Below, in pieces: positions 1 through 9,139 of a stretch of DNA of 64,000 nt (positions are counted from its first letter, which is position 1; every line of letters starts with the position of its first letter). The stretch spans positions 6,014,001 to 6,078,000 of the forward strand of contig NW_023503555.1 in the NCBI RefSeq assembly GCF_014529535.1, written 5' to 3'. Made by a program: the position numbers and the translations under genes. A model generated the notes under the pieces. It did not search any database. It saw only the letters and a list, made by a program, of their open reading frames with translations, and was not told the origin of the DNA. Source of the DNA: Bradysia coprophila. Taxonomy: Eukaryota; Arthropoda; Insecta; Diptera; Sciaridae.

Positions 1-540
1 ATAGGAGACTACAAAGTTGGTTTCAGTATACGGAGTTACACACGGAACAACTATTCCTCATAAAGCATATCATGGAAAAGGCTTGGGAATACAATATAAG
101 CATACATGAAACTTTCGTGGGATTAAGTCAGGGGTAGACTGTCAACGATTATGTTCAATCGAGCAGTGCTAGACCAGCAGTAGAAAAGGAAGGAAGGGAT
201 ATGTCAATAAACATGGAACCATTTTCACGACATCAAAACAGATAGTCATTTTGCAGATGCTGCAGATCTGACAGGACGCGGAACCCTGGCAGTGAAGGAA
301 AGTTTCGTAGAGAGGGAATCAGCAAAGAGGTAGTAAACGGAAGTAAATCAATTATCCCACGCTGGACAGACAACAAGGTTCTAGCATTGGACAAAACGTT
401 CGAAGTGGTGCAGCAATTTAAGTACCTCGGTTTGATCGTCAAGCAATATAGAGGAAGAAATTTAAATGAAAATGTCACAAGGAAATAAGTGTTATTAGGC
501 ACTACGACACTTGTTCAAAGAAGTAGTAGATTTGGTGATT
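1..540 (+). mobile_element. decayed non-LTR (LINE) reverse transcriptase fragment
   Basis: Reading the plus strand in shifting frames gives pieces typical of a LINE reverse transcriptase. Positions about 39-150 read TEQLFLIKHIMEKAWEYN, the stretch before the first catalytic aspartate, followed by an in-frame stop. Positions about 395-475 read FEVVQQFKYLGLIV, the conserved FKYLG block, and about 484-520 read NKCY-stop-ALRHLF. The segment between, which should hold the YADD active site, is missing or scrambled. Frame changes and stops show the copy is dead. It runs off the left edge of the window. The family cannot be named from this much sequence. Confidence 0.65.
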
Positions 541-706
541 ATATGGGACATTAATACGTTCTGCTTGTAAAAGTTGTCAACGATTTCGTAACATGTCTTG
601 AGTACATATTAGTGAATGAAGGAATTTAGTGTGTTTGGCCACACGAAATTTGAAATGGGAAAATGGCGCACAGGTTTGGAACGAATCCACAATCTACGTG
701 GCTGCT

Positions 707-812
707 AGGAATTTCGCGCCGCGTCATTCACAATAATTTACAAAATGACACATTTCGTATAAGGAAAATGTCACTTTGTGGGTTATTGTGAATGACACGG
801 TGCGAAATTCCT
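707..812. mobile_element. 106-bp palindromic MITE, copy 1
   Basis: Starts AGGAATTTCGCGCCGCGTCA and ends with its near-complement, so the whole element folds into one hairpin. A second copy of the same length lies at 39356-39461 in the opposite orientation with only a few differences. It has no coding capacity. Similarity between the two copies continues a few bases outside the palindrome (CGGTGTTG on one side), so the true ends may be slightly wider. Confidence 0.8.
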
Positions 813-907
813 CAACACCGCCTTACCTTATCGAGTATTAGCTGTTCGATTTTTTCTTCTAAAATTGTTGAATTGGTATGATGAAACGTTAATGAAAGTC
901 GGAATGC

Positions 908-1149
908 GTTTGAATCAGGGCAGAGTAAAGTAAACCAAGCAAGAGCAGTAGCTTTGACGAGGTACCTAAATGTATGAGTAGGCTTTTGATTTTGGTGCAA
1001 AAAGCTTACAAATACATGAAACCAAGGCAGCTATCTGCCTTGATGAAACGAATACGTAAACGATTGTCACGGGATTTAGGTCCCTCCTTCGAATGTATTT
1101 GTGTCCTCTGCTCCTGCCTGGTTTATTTTACTCTGCCGTTGTTTGAATC
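908..1149. mobile_element. foldback element with 9-bp target duplication
   Basis: Inverted termini GGCAGAGTAAAGTAAACCA (from about 919) and TGGTTTATTTTACTCTGCC (to about 1138) flank about 180 bp of non-coding DNA. The inner arm continues with the matching CAAGAGCAG / CTGCTCCTG stretch. The 9-bp sequence GTTTGAATC sits immediately outside on both sides (908-916 and 1141-1149), as expected for a target-site duplication. A 9-bp duplication with long inverted ends is typical of Mutator-like elements, but that class assignment is inference. A relative lies at 49032-49256. Confidence 0.75.
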
Positions 1150-1166
1150 GAATAATCGTAGTCTTC

Positions 1167-1262
1167 TGACATGTACCAGCAGTCAGACACCTATTGTTCT
1201 CTCATTAATAGACTTTTTAATGAATGAGAGAACAATAGGGGTCCGACTACTGGTACATGTCC
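1167..1262. repeat. inverted repeat (hairpin), about 40-bp arms
   Basis: GACATGTACCAGCAGTC...ATTGTTCTCTCATT is followed, after a short AT-rich loop, by AATGAGAGAACAAT...GGTACATGTCC. It lies just right of the foldback element with the GTTTGAATC duplication. It is probably a MITE relic. No coding sequence. Confidence 0.7.
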
Positions 1263-1630
1263 GGAGACTCGTACGCTTACCCTATCTTACCAAAAACATA
1301 CTAGCATGGGAATCAGTATAGTGGAAACTGGGCTGGATTCTTCGGAAGAAAGTAAACATCATTTTCGTTTTGCTTCATCAAGATTAATAAAACTTCTTCG
1401 TATTACAAGCCAGTTGACTTTGTCATCGTACGCAGTGTGAATTCGATCTTCATTCGGGTCCACGCGTAAATTACTCATCACTTGTTTCGTATTCGAATCT
1501 GTTGCCTACATCTCTATCGCTTGACGCTCCAACTTGTTACGTTGATATCCGTCGCGTAACCCTTCACCATGAAAATATTTTTGCAGACGATTTTGCCCTG
1601 CTGAGGAAAAATCGAAAATTCTTTGATTAT
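1263..1630. other. intergenic, nothing recognised
   Basis: Downstream side of the minus-strand cGAS-like gene. I see no open frame of note and no perfect AATAAA directly after the stop codon on that strand. Confidence 0.5.
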
Positions 1631-3454
1631 TTAAACACCGTCATCCAGCTGTGATCGTTCTTCTTCAGTGCAAACCAGTTCGTAAATGAACTCAGGATTG
1701 TCGTCTTCCAAGTCCGAAATTAAATCGTTTTTCATTCGAAGGAAATTGTTATAAATTGCCATGATCTGCCCTTCCCGGAAGCTTCGGAGCAAATTGAAGT
1801 TTTTATGCCAAAAAGAATCCAGGCGTTGTTCGGACAAATGGTTTAGAACGACGTCGAACATTTCCATGAACAAAACAGCCAATGACTGCTTCCAGTAATC
1901 GATGCCATTCTTTTCATTATGGTGCAGAAAAATGGTTTTGATGTAGTAACTCTTTAGGTTCGTCAACTGCTTATGGTCACGAATTTTCTTAAAAATTCGA
2001 ATCAACGGCTTCATGGTATGCGTCCCTCTGAGAAGTTCTCGTTCAATCGATGCATAGGAGCAAATCCATTCTCGATTTTTTTGAGGATTCGCAGTGATGG
2101 TAACTTCACGCACCTTTGGCTTTTTCTCTGGAACATCCTTCGTGCTTTTCCTTTTTCGATTCATCGATTTTCTCTTTGGTTCACCGGTTGACCCAGCCTG
2201 ATCCATTACTTTCGCGTTTATCTTCTGACTGGGAATGGGTTGGTTGTCCATTACTCCAACGGATAACGATGGTTTTTTCGGATTACCGCTCCGAGCGACA
2301 GCAGTTTCTACGACCTTGTCTTCTGATTTAATTTGTTTCGTCTTTCTTCTGTACCAACGACGACACTTCGTAGCAGCCGGGTCTGACGTGTCTTCCTTAA
2401 AAGACTTTTCCCATTTAGATTTTTGTTCAACATGCACCTTGGCACCCACATTTAGTTTGTCTGATTTGATATCAACAGATGGTTTTTTCAATCTACTGTA
2501 ACGAGTCTGCGATCGCGACTTACTATTCGGTGAATCAACAACAGTCACCGTTTCGTTGTTCCCATAGATTTTAGTAGATTTTGGATGTTTGTACCGAAGG
2601 AAGTGCGGTGGTCTTTTGGCTTTTCCAGGCCTTCCATTCTTACTTTGCGATCCGACGGTTTTTTTCTGAATTTTAATTCCGTCATCCGTATCCAAAGCTG
2701 ATATTTTGTCGGACTTGTTGGATGCTTTGAGCAACGCTTGATCCATAATATCGTCTTTACTGTCAATCCGTTGTTGGATGGTTACATTGTCGTTCATTTT
2801 AATTGGTTTTGGAATAGCATTCCAAACACCGACACTCTTGCGTACATCAGACATCCAGCACTCATCAGAATGAAACTCTAAACATCCCACAAAATCAATA
2901 GAGAATGTAGTATCATCCGACTGTACAGTAACGTCTAAAGTCACGGCTGGACCATTAGACGACTGATACACTTCGTAGCTGTTTTTATCAGTTTCGATCA
3001 CATTGTCATGTTCCGTCAAAGTGCTTCTTACGACAGCTCTAATCCAATCCAGCACCTTGTTCTGAATAAGATATCCTTCGTTGTCGACAAACCCTTCATA
3101 ATCAACATTGTCGATGACCCATCCGTCTTGTTGGCATGCCTTGCTTATATTAATCATAACATAGCCCGGTCGACTGCGCTCAACACTTGGACTCGGAAAC
3201 TTTAACACAATCAACAGATCATACTCATCGGGTTGACTAATTTTTAGATCGTCGGGATAACTGCCAGCTGGTACGATAGCTTGGAAAAGTTTGTTGAACA
3301 TTTCGTTGTTCTCTTTCATTTCCTCGAACAGGAATGCACAAATGTTGTTCAAGTGTTTCGTGTTTGTATCACTTTCGTAATCGTCAAGTCTGATGATTCG
3401 TTCACAAATTTTCAGTAAATGAACTTCCATTGATCTGGGATTGATTTCACTCAT
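1631..3454 (-). CDS. cGAS-like receptor / Mab-21 family nucleotidyltransferase with large basic insertion
   Basis: A 607-residue protein in one exon. Residues 61-84 carry the nucleotidyltransferase signature: G64-S65, then E77-Y78-D79 in a stretch very like the cGAS active site (KISQPDEYDLLIVL). GPAVTL at 168-173 and D187 in FSIDFVG supply the third metal-binding acid, so all three catalytic acids are present. REWICSYASIERELLRG at 461-477 begins the C-terminal Mab-21 helical lobe. Family members bind double-stranded RNA or DNA and make cyclic dinucleotides that activate STING. Residues about 215-457 are a Lys/Arg/Ser-rich, probably disordered insertion where relatives have a short linker. Residues 426-450 (KRK, RKRK, KKPK) look like a bipartite nuclear signal. 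There is no obvious zinc-thumb motif. The start was chosen as the first ATG ahead of the conserved N-terminal helix. The ligand and nucleotide product are unknown. Confidence 0.88.
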   Translation of the reverse strand: MSEINPRSMEVHLLKICERIIRLDDYESDTNTKHLNNICAFLFEEMKENNEMFNKLFQAIVPAGSYPDDLKISQPDEYDLLIVLKFPSPSVERSRPGYVMINISKACQQDGWVIDNVDYEGFVDNEGYLIQNKVLDWIRAVVRSTLTEHDNVIETDKNSYEVYQSSNGPAVTLDVTVQSDDTTFSIDFVGCLEFHSDECWMSDVRKSVGVWNAIPKPIKMNDNVTIQQRIDSKDDIMDQALLKASNKSDKISALDTDDGIKIQKKTVGSQSKNGRPGKAKRPPHFLRYKHPKSTKIYGNNETVTVVDSPNSKSRSQTRYSRLKKPSVDIKSDKLNVGAKVHVEQKSKWEKSFKEDTSDPAATKCRRWYRRKTKQIKSEDKVVETAVARSGNPKKPSLSVGVMDNQPIPSQKINAKVMDQAGSTGEPKRKSMNRKRKSTKDVPEKKPKVREVTITANPQKNREWICSYASIERELLRGTHTMKPLIRIFKKIRDHKQLTNLKSYYIKTIFLHHNEKNGIDYWKQSLAVLFMEMFDVVLNHLSEQRLDSFWHKNFNLLRSFREGQIMAIYNNFLRMKNDLISDLEDDNPEFIYELVCTEEERSQLDDGV

Positions 3455-3940
3455 TTTAATTTTTTTCTTTCTTTTGTATCACTTTCAATAAACAATGAAT
3501 TGTATGACCGTTGCAGACAAAATGCTATTTCTCAATGAAGAACAAATATTTCAGCATAAAACAAATTCATACGCACACACACAGCACATCGTTATATGGA
3601 CACGGAATGCGAACATTCTCGAATTTTTGTTTACGATACCTTTGTTAAAAAACGTGAATGGAATAACGTATGTGTGGCGATCATGTGTGGATTTTAGTTG
3701 TATGCATATAACAACAAATCCACTATGCATAAGATAATAGTGCGAGATCTTACGTGGAAAAAAATACTTTAAAATTTCTCGATATCATATGCGTGATTGT
3801 ACTGTGAAAATGTGTGTCAGTCGATTATGATTGTTGTACATGTTGATAAGATGTTTTAAAATTTTGAGGAAGTGTTCAAGTGCACATGTACTTTTGTTGA
3901 AAAATTGAGGCACGTAGGTGAGACCCGAATGCATAATCTT
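3455..3940. other. upstream spacer of the cGAS-like gene
   Basis: AT-rich sequence with no gene recognised. It should hold the minus-strand promoter of the cGAS-like gene, but I find no convincing TATA or initiator at a fixed distance. Confidence 0.4.
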
Positions 3941-4084
3941 CACCTAGGCGGAAGATGATCTTAGTGATTCCGCAGCTACAGTGTGTCAGGGAATATATTC
4001 GTAAAATTGAGCTTTTCAAATTATCGAAAATCATAAAAATTCTCAAATTTCAGGAATTTAGGAGTCATATCGATGCTTTTCCGA

Positions 4085-5380
4085 AAAGCATACATTTGGG
4101 CGTTTTCTTTAAACTGGATTTTAATTTGCTTTTGACGATATCTTTCCACCAGACTCCTTTTAAAAAATATAACGACCACGAATGAATAACGACCACGAAT
4201 GTTTTAGCTTTCAACAGAAAATAGATTTGGTTGCAGTAGTTTGACCGGCTCTGAGAAAACTGAGCGGTTTATGAAACGACTACAACCTAATTTTTATTTA
4301 AAAGCAATGGACCATTTGCAAATTTGTAGCCTTCATTTAGGCGGAAAAATAATCGTTTTTTATGATTTCTCAGAACTTAAAATATTTTTTTGGAAAACCA
4401 AAATAATTAAAACATGCAAAAATGTGTTACTCTTATAGAAAAAATTAGTTTGTGAGTCAAAACTTGGAGAGACCTGTGCAGATGTGTCCGCCTAAATGTA
4501 GGCTACAAATTTGCAAAGAGTCCATTGCTCTTTAAGCAAACACATTCGTGGACGTTATTGCAGTCCCCCATATTTCAAAACGGTTTCTGATGAAAAGATT
4601 ATCATCAAAAATGAAATACGATACAAGCAAATGTAGGCTTCAACTTTAGCTGAGCATCAATGCCTCTTAAATTCTGAAAAATTTCTGAAATTCTTCTATA
4701 AGTCCGCTGCAAATTCAAAATGAAACGCACCACAACCAAATTAAAGGCAGCGTTATATTTGGTCAATTCGCTTGATTTTCATATAAGAATGCGTTACTCT
4801 TTAAGAGACACCGGTACTTAGCAAAAATTGTAGCCTACATTTGTGTGCCGCATGTTTCATTTTTGATGATATCTTTTCATCAGAATCTACCACATTCGTG
4901 GCCGGAATTCCGGTCGTACATTTTTCAAAAAGGATTCTGGTGGAAAGATATCATCTAAAGTAAACTAAGATCAAGTATTTAAAAATTGCCATAATGTATG
5001 TTTTTCAGAAAAGCACTAATGCCTCTTAATTCATTGGTTCATCCATCGATTATGGCGTGAATTTGGGTGGGTGTGAATGGTGTGAATTTTCAAATTGATA
5101 AAATCGGTCGACAGGCGCTTGCAAATATTATCTTTACAATGTTTTGGCATTTGCAGTGCCTGCAAGCAGCCAAAATATTAAAAATAGTCTACTTGCAGGC
5201 GTCTGATTTTTTGATTTACAAAATATGTCGAGACAGATTAAGAGGCACTGGTACTTAGCTAAAATTGTAGCCTACATTTGTGTGCATTGTATTTCATTTT
5301 TGATGATATCTTTTCGTCAGTATTCTTTTTGAAAAATATACTACCGCAATTCCGACCACGAATGTGTAAGTTTTAAGACG
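4085..5380. repeat. cluster of nested foldback repeats (GTAGCCTACATTT family)
   Basis: Left arm TTTGTAGCCTTCATTTAGGC (about 4324-4343) pairs with GCCTAAATGTAGGCTACAAA (about 4491-4510). The pairing extends outward through CGACCACGAATG (about 4170) and CATTCGTGGACG (about 4545). Two further blocks in direct orientation, about 4795-4885 and 5239-5325, share GGTACTTAGC, AAAATTGTAGCCTACATTTG and TGATGATATCTTTTC. The cluster looks like repeated insertion of related foldback elements into each other. There is no coding capacity, and edges are approximate. Confidence 0.65.
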
Positions 5381-5393
5381 AATCTACACTAGG

Positions 5394-5753
5394 CTGAATT
5401 GTAGCCTACATTTCGGGGCAAAATTATTTTTATTTTGACGATAATTTTGGACTTGCGTCCTTTTTCGAAAAAGTACGACCATCGTTTGGTGTTAAAATGT
5501 GTTAGTTTTCAGCAAAAGTGTAAATGTTTGTAGTGACGTGACGTAAATCCGAAAAAACTCAAAATATGTGTCAATTTTCGTGAAAAATTGAGTTTTCTCG
5601 GACTGAGATTACATAACCACAATCATTTAAATTTTTACTGAAAGCTAACACATTTTAACACCAAACGATGGTCGTACTTTTTCGAAAAAGGATGCAAGTC
5701 CGAAATTATAATCAAAATAATAATAATTTTGCCCCGAAATGTAGGCTACAATT
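5394..5753. mobile_element. 360-bp palindromic foldback element
   Basis: Begins AATTGTAGCCTACATTTCGG and ends with the complement CCGAAATGTAGGCTACAATT. The arms match along almost their full length, including the block around GTACGACCATCGTTTGGTG, and meet near 5575-5585. Same family as the repeats at 4085-5380 and 54003-54525. Non-coding. Confidence 0.8.
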
Positions 5754-5879
5754 TAGTCAGAGTAAAGTTAACCTCGTACACACCAATTTTGCTTAGCCTG
5801 AGACGAAAAACTCAGGGGCGCAAATTGCAAAAACCGAATTTCCGCACACAGAAACCAAACAAGACTCCTTTTCACATTT

Positions 5880-6165
5880 ATTTAACTTCAATGAAACATC
5901 CTTCGGAGAAACATCCTTTGGAACGACAAACAGAGCTATAGCTCTTCTCTTTCCCGCACATCACATGAAGTGACAAAAAAATAAAAAATAAAAGCTGTTT
6001 CGACCGCAAGAACTAGCGGCGGTCAGAGGTCAGAGTGGACTGACCATCTTCAGTTCCTTCCGCTAACCTCTTACACAAGACAACAGCAAAACTTTCCATG
6101 AACAAGTGTAGGATAGTTTGCATTGAGACATTGCCATCTGCTGATGGTTTATTTTACTCTGCCGT
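5880..6165. repeat. dispersed repeat shared with 51041-51290
   Basis: The block with AAAGCTGTTTCGACC, GAACTAGCGGCGGTC, CTCTTACACAAGACA and CATCTGCTGATGG recurs in the same order and orientation at 51041-51290. That second copy lies downstream of the Penelope-like ORFs. Here the block lies between CAGAGTAAAGTTAACC (5757) and GGTTTATTTTACTCTGCC (ending about 6163), which are inverted termini of the 908-1149 foldback family. It may be part of a composite or a passenger in such an element. Confidence 0.6.
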
Positions 6166-6789
6166 GATAAATTGGTACTATCAAGACAAAAGATTATATT
6201 AGCTTTTCTATGTAACACTAGAGCTAATTTTCGGTCGCCGCCGAATAATGTTAAAACCGGCGTACAGGTCTACTCATTACCATTTTAATTTTGTTTGCTT
6301 GTGTTTCAAGATGAGACCTTTGACCAATGACAGCTTTTCGATCTCAGATTGACACATCACTTTCGTGCCGGTCGTAGTAAATAGTGGACAAAAAGCATGT
6401 TGAAGTAGAATCGTGAATGTTTTGTAAGAAATCTGCAGCGTGTTGTTATAAGAAGTGAATGTCTATCTATTCGTCGAGAAGGAATAATACAATCTCCGGT
6501 GGAAGCGATACGTGTCAAAGTGTAAAACTATCTATTTTTGTGTCCTGCTAACGACGTGTTTATCAAACTCATCGATGTAATGATTTGCTGACACTTTTTT
6601 CCTTGAAATTTCAAAGACTGTGCTAAAGTGTTGAGAATATTAAACAGAAATCTTGTAAAATTCATCCTATCATAAGCAACGTTACTTAATTAAAAGTAAT
6701 AATTTTTGAGGTGTTTGCAATATTTGCAGAGCTGTCATCCTGTGGAGCTCGTGAATCTAGCTCAAATATTTACAAAACCGTCAGCAGAA
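6166..6789 (+). promoter_or_regulatory. 5' flank and likely untranslated exon of the transporter gene
   Basis: No ORF is supported. A good splice acceptor, TTTGCAATATTTGCAG, ends near 6729, so the transporter mRNA probably has an untranslated upstream exon. Its start and promoter could not be located. Confidence 0.35.
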
Positions 6790-8730
6790 ATGGAAGCGCC
6801 AGAAGGAATGGTTGTGGAAAAACGACGAATTGCCAAACCAGCAGTATTCATCCTATTAAGCGTAATGTTTAAACGCTACGCTACGGCTGCAATATTATGT
6901 AAGCTCAGTTCGTCCAGATAACCGATAGCTCTGTGACCTAAAAGCTTTCCTTTCATCTAGCAATTCTGGCACTTTTCCTTCATTTCAAACTTGGCTACGA
7001 TAAGGATATGTCGACAACAATCTTCCACTTATACGAAGTGATGGCATCTTGTTGCGCTATTCTCGGTGCAATCATTGCTGACAGTTGGCTGGGAATCTAC
7101 AAAACAATAGTTTCGCTGTCGGTGGTATTTGCGGCTGGTTCGCTTATAGCTGCCTTCGGTGTGATTGATGCACTTCACCTTCCCATGCAGTTAGTAACAT
7201 TTAATGCCAGGGCCGGACTGGCTGCCCCAAAAGTACTTGGGGCTTTGAATGACACAATTTGTAAAAAACTTCTCGTTCTCACGCAAAAATCAAAAACTCT
7301 ACGGGCATTGTCCGAATGTCCACAGTGCCAGTCCGGGTCTGCTTAATGCCATAATTTATGAACATTCATCGGGTTGAGATTTCTTTAACACAAAAATCCA
7401 ATTTTCAGCGCGTTAAGTGTTGTGGGCTTGATGCTAATGGCAACTGGAGATGGATGTCTGAAGCCACTAAATATTACGTACGGTGCAAATCAGTATCGGC
7501 CAAACGAAGTCAAAAGTATCGCGTTGTACATTGTGATGCACTACTTTATGCACAACAGTGGCAGCATAATATCTCGTCTCGTCACTCCCATTCTCCGTCA
7601 AGATGTGAAATGCTTCGGAAACGACGACTGCTTCTCGGTAGCATTCGGTATATCAGGAATTTTCATGATGATGGTAATAGTACTGACGGTTATCGCAAAT
7701 CGATGTTCGGAAGCAAAGCCGGAGCAACGAACTAGTTTGTTGAAAGTTTTTGGTTGCATTCAGGTAATGCGCGCTAGAGTAAGCGCATCAGTCTCCGGAG
7801 ATGAGCCAGTTGTTCGGAACCAGTTCTTTCATTAATAAACCTTTTGAAAGTTAGAACAACAGATGTCAAGCCCATCCCAGGAGACTGTTGTCGCCACCTT
7901 CGCAAAAGTTGATTGTGAAATTGACGCAAAGTAATTTTCGTTTGTTGCAGCATGCAATCTCCCTGAAAATCAAATCAAAAGCTTCTCCAAATATGCCGGC
8001 AAAGGAATACTGGCTGCAGTATTCCGAAGAGAAATACGGAAAGAAACTGGTGTGGGAGACCCGAGTCATACTTCGTGTCATCGTACTCTATCTACCCATC
8101 ACTCTGTTCTGGGCACTGTTTTATCAACAAGGTTCACGTTGGGTATTCCAAGCCATACGAATGAATGGAGATCTAGGCTTTTACACCATCATTCCCGACC
8201 AGTTCAACGTATTCAATCCATTGCTAGTGTTGGTACTGATTCCAATATTCGAGAAAGTTCTGAACCCGCTGCTCAGTAAATTGAGAATCAGGAGCGATCT
8301 GCAGAAGACAACTCTGGGCGGTGTATTAGCCGGTATAGCTTTTCTACTATCTGCAGTCGTTGGACACCAAATCGATACTGGAAAATATTTGCATATGGCG
8401 TGGCTGCTTCCACAATACACACTAATGGCAATGGGCGAAATACTCGTCACGGTACCAATGAGCAATTTTGCTTTCGCCGTTGCGCCGAGTAGCATGAAAA
8501 CAATGATTCAATCGTTTAACAATTTGGCGGTGGGTTTGGGAAATCTTGTTGTTGTCATTGTGGTGGGAACGAAATTATTGGATTCCCAGGTTTATGAGTT
8601 TATACTGTTTGCGGTGCTGATGTTCGCCAATATGATTGTGTTTGCGTTTTTAGCGAAACGATACAAACCGTTAAAGGAACATGCTGAAGAGGGAGATGCA
8701 ACAGATCCATTAGTAGAAAACAGACATTAA
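6790..8730 (+). CDS. POT/SLC15-family transporter, divergent, four coding exons
   Basis: Exons 6790-6898, 6961-7189, 7409-7763 and 7951-8730, all with GT-AG introns and consistent phase, give 490 residues. The donor of intron 2 is GTTAGT at 7190. Family marks are IIADSWLGIYKT after TM2, HYFMHNSGSIIS (the PTR2 motif around TM5), WALFYQQGSRWVFQA in TM7, and PDQFNVFNPLL. About 11-12 hydrophobic segments are visible. POT proteins import di- and tripeptides or related small molecules with protons across the plasma or lysosomal membrane. Two oddities: the TM1 ExxER proton-coupling motif reads V25-M-F-K28-R29, and the long extracellular domain between TM9 and TM10 of intestinal PEPT proteins is absent, so it resembles the shorter SLC15A3/A4 layout. 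The substrate cannot be told. Intron 2 holds a small hAT-like MITE. Confidence 0.88.
7208..7341. mobile_element. 134-bp hAT-like MITE inside intron 2 of the transporter gene
   Basis: Terminal inverted repeats CAGGGCCGGACTGGC and GCCAGTCCGGGTCTG flank a short non-coding core. The 8-bp flanks are TTTAATGC (7200-7207) and CTTAATGC (7342-7349), seven of eight matching, as for a hAT target duplication. Removing the element and one flank leaves an intron of about 77 bp, near the 62 bp of intron 1. Related end-like motifs occur alone near 15318 and 34188. Confidence 0.75.
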
Positions 8731-9139
8731 ACAACTTACGAAAACCGAATATTTCACCAATTCTTTCCGAGTTGTATGGGAAATTCGACTTGAATTTCCA
8801 ATTCCAGTGTCCATTCCCATCCGTTACAATTCCTTATCAGCATATCTCCCAAGCCACTCTAGGCAACACTGGCTTTGTATACACAAATGGTGGGACAGTG
8901 AAGCGGCTGCAGCGGAATCACAGACATCATTGAGACTAACGGATGTGTGTTTTGTTCTCAGGCCTCCGAGACCAATCCAACGTGCAACGTGCTATATCAC
9001 CATTTGTGAACACTCTAAAAGTTTCAAATTGTTGCCTGTGGAGCACCCAAACAAAGAAGAGCACAACAAAACGAAATATTGTTATATACTGGCTACAGGA
9101 TCGATAGAAAATGCATAGACACTGTCACGGTCAACTTTA
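8731..9139. other. convergent intergenic spacer
   Basis: Lies between the 3' ends of the transporter (plus) and the protease homologue (minus). No supported gene. I see no canonical AATAAA for the transporter within the first 300 bp. Confidence 0.5.

Noticed and set aside
7190..7409. Frameshift or pseudogene in the transporter at the exon 2-3 junction
   Set aside because: It first seemed frame-broken using the donor at 7194. Using GTTAGT at 7190 joins CA with C and restores a continuous POT-like sequence.
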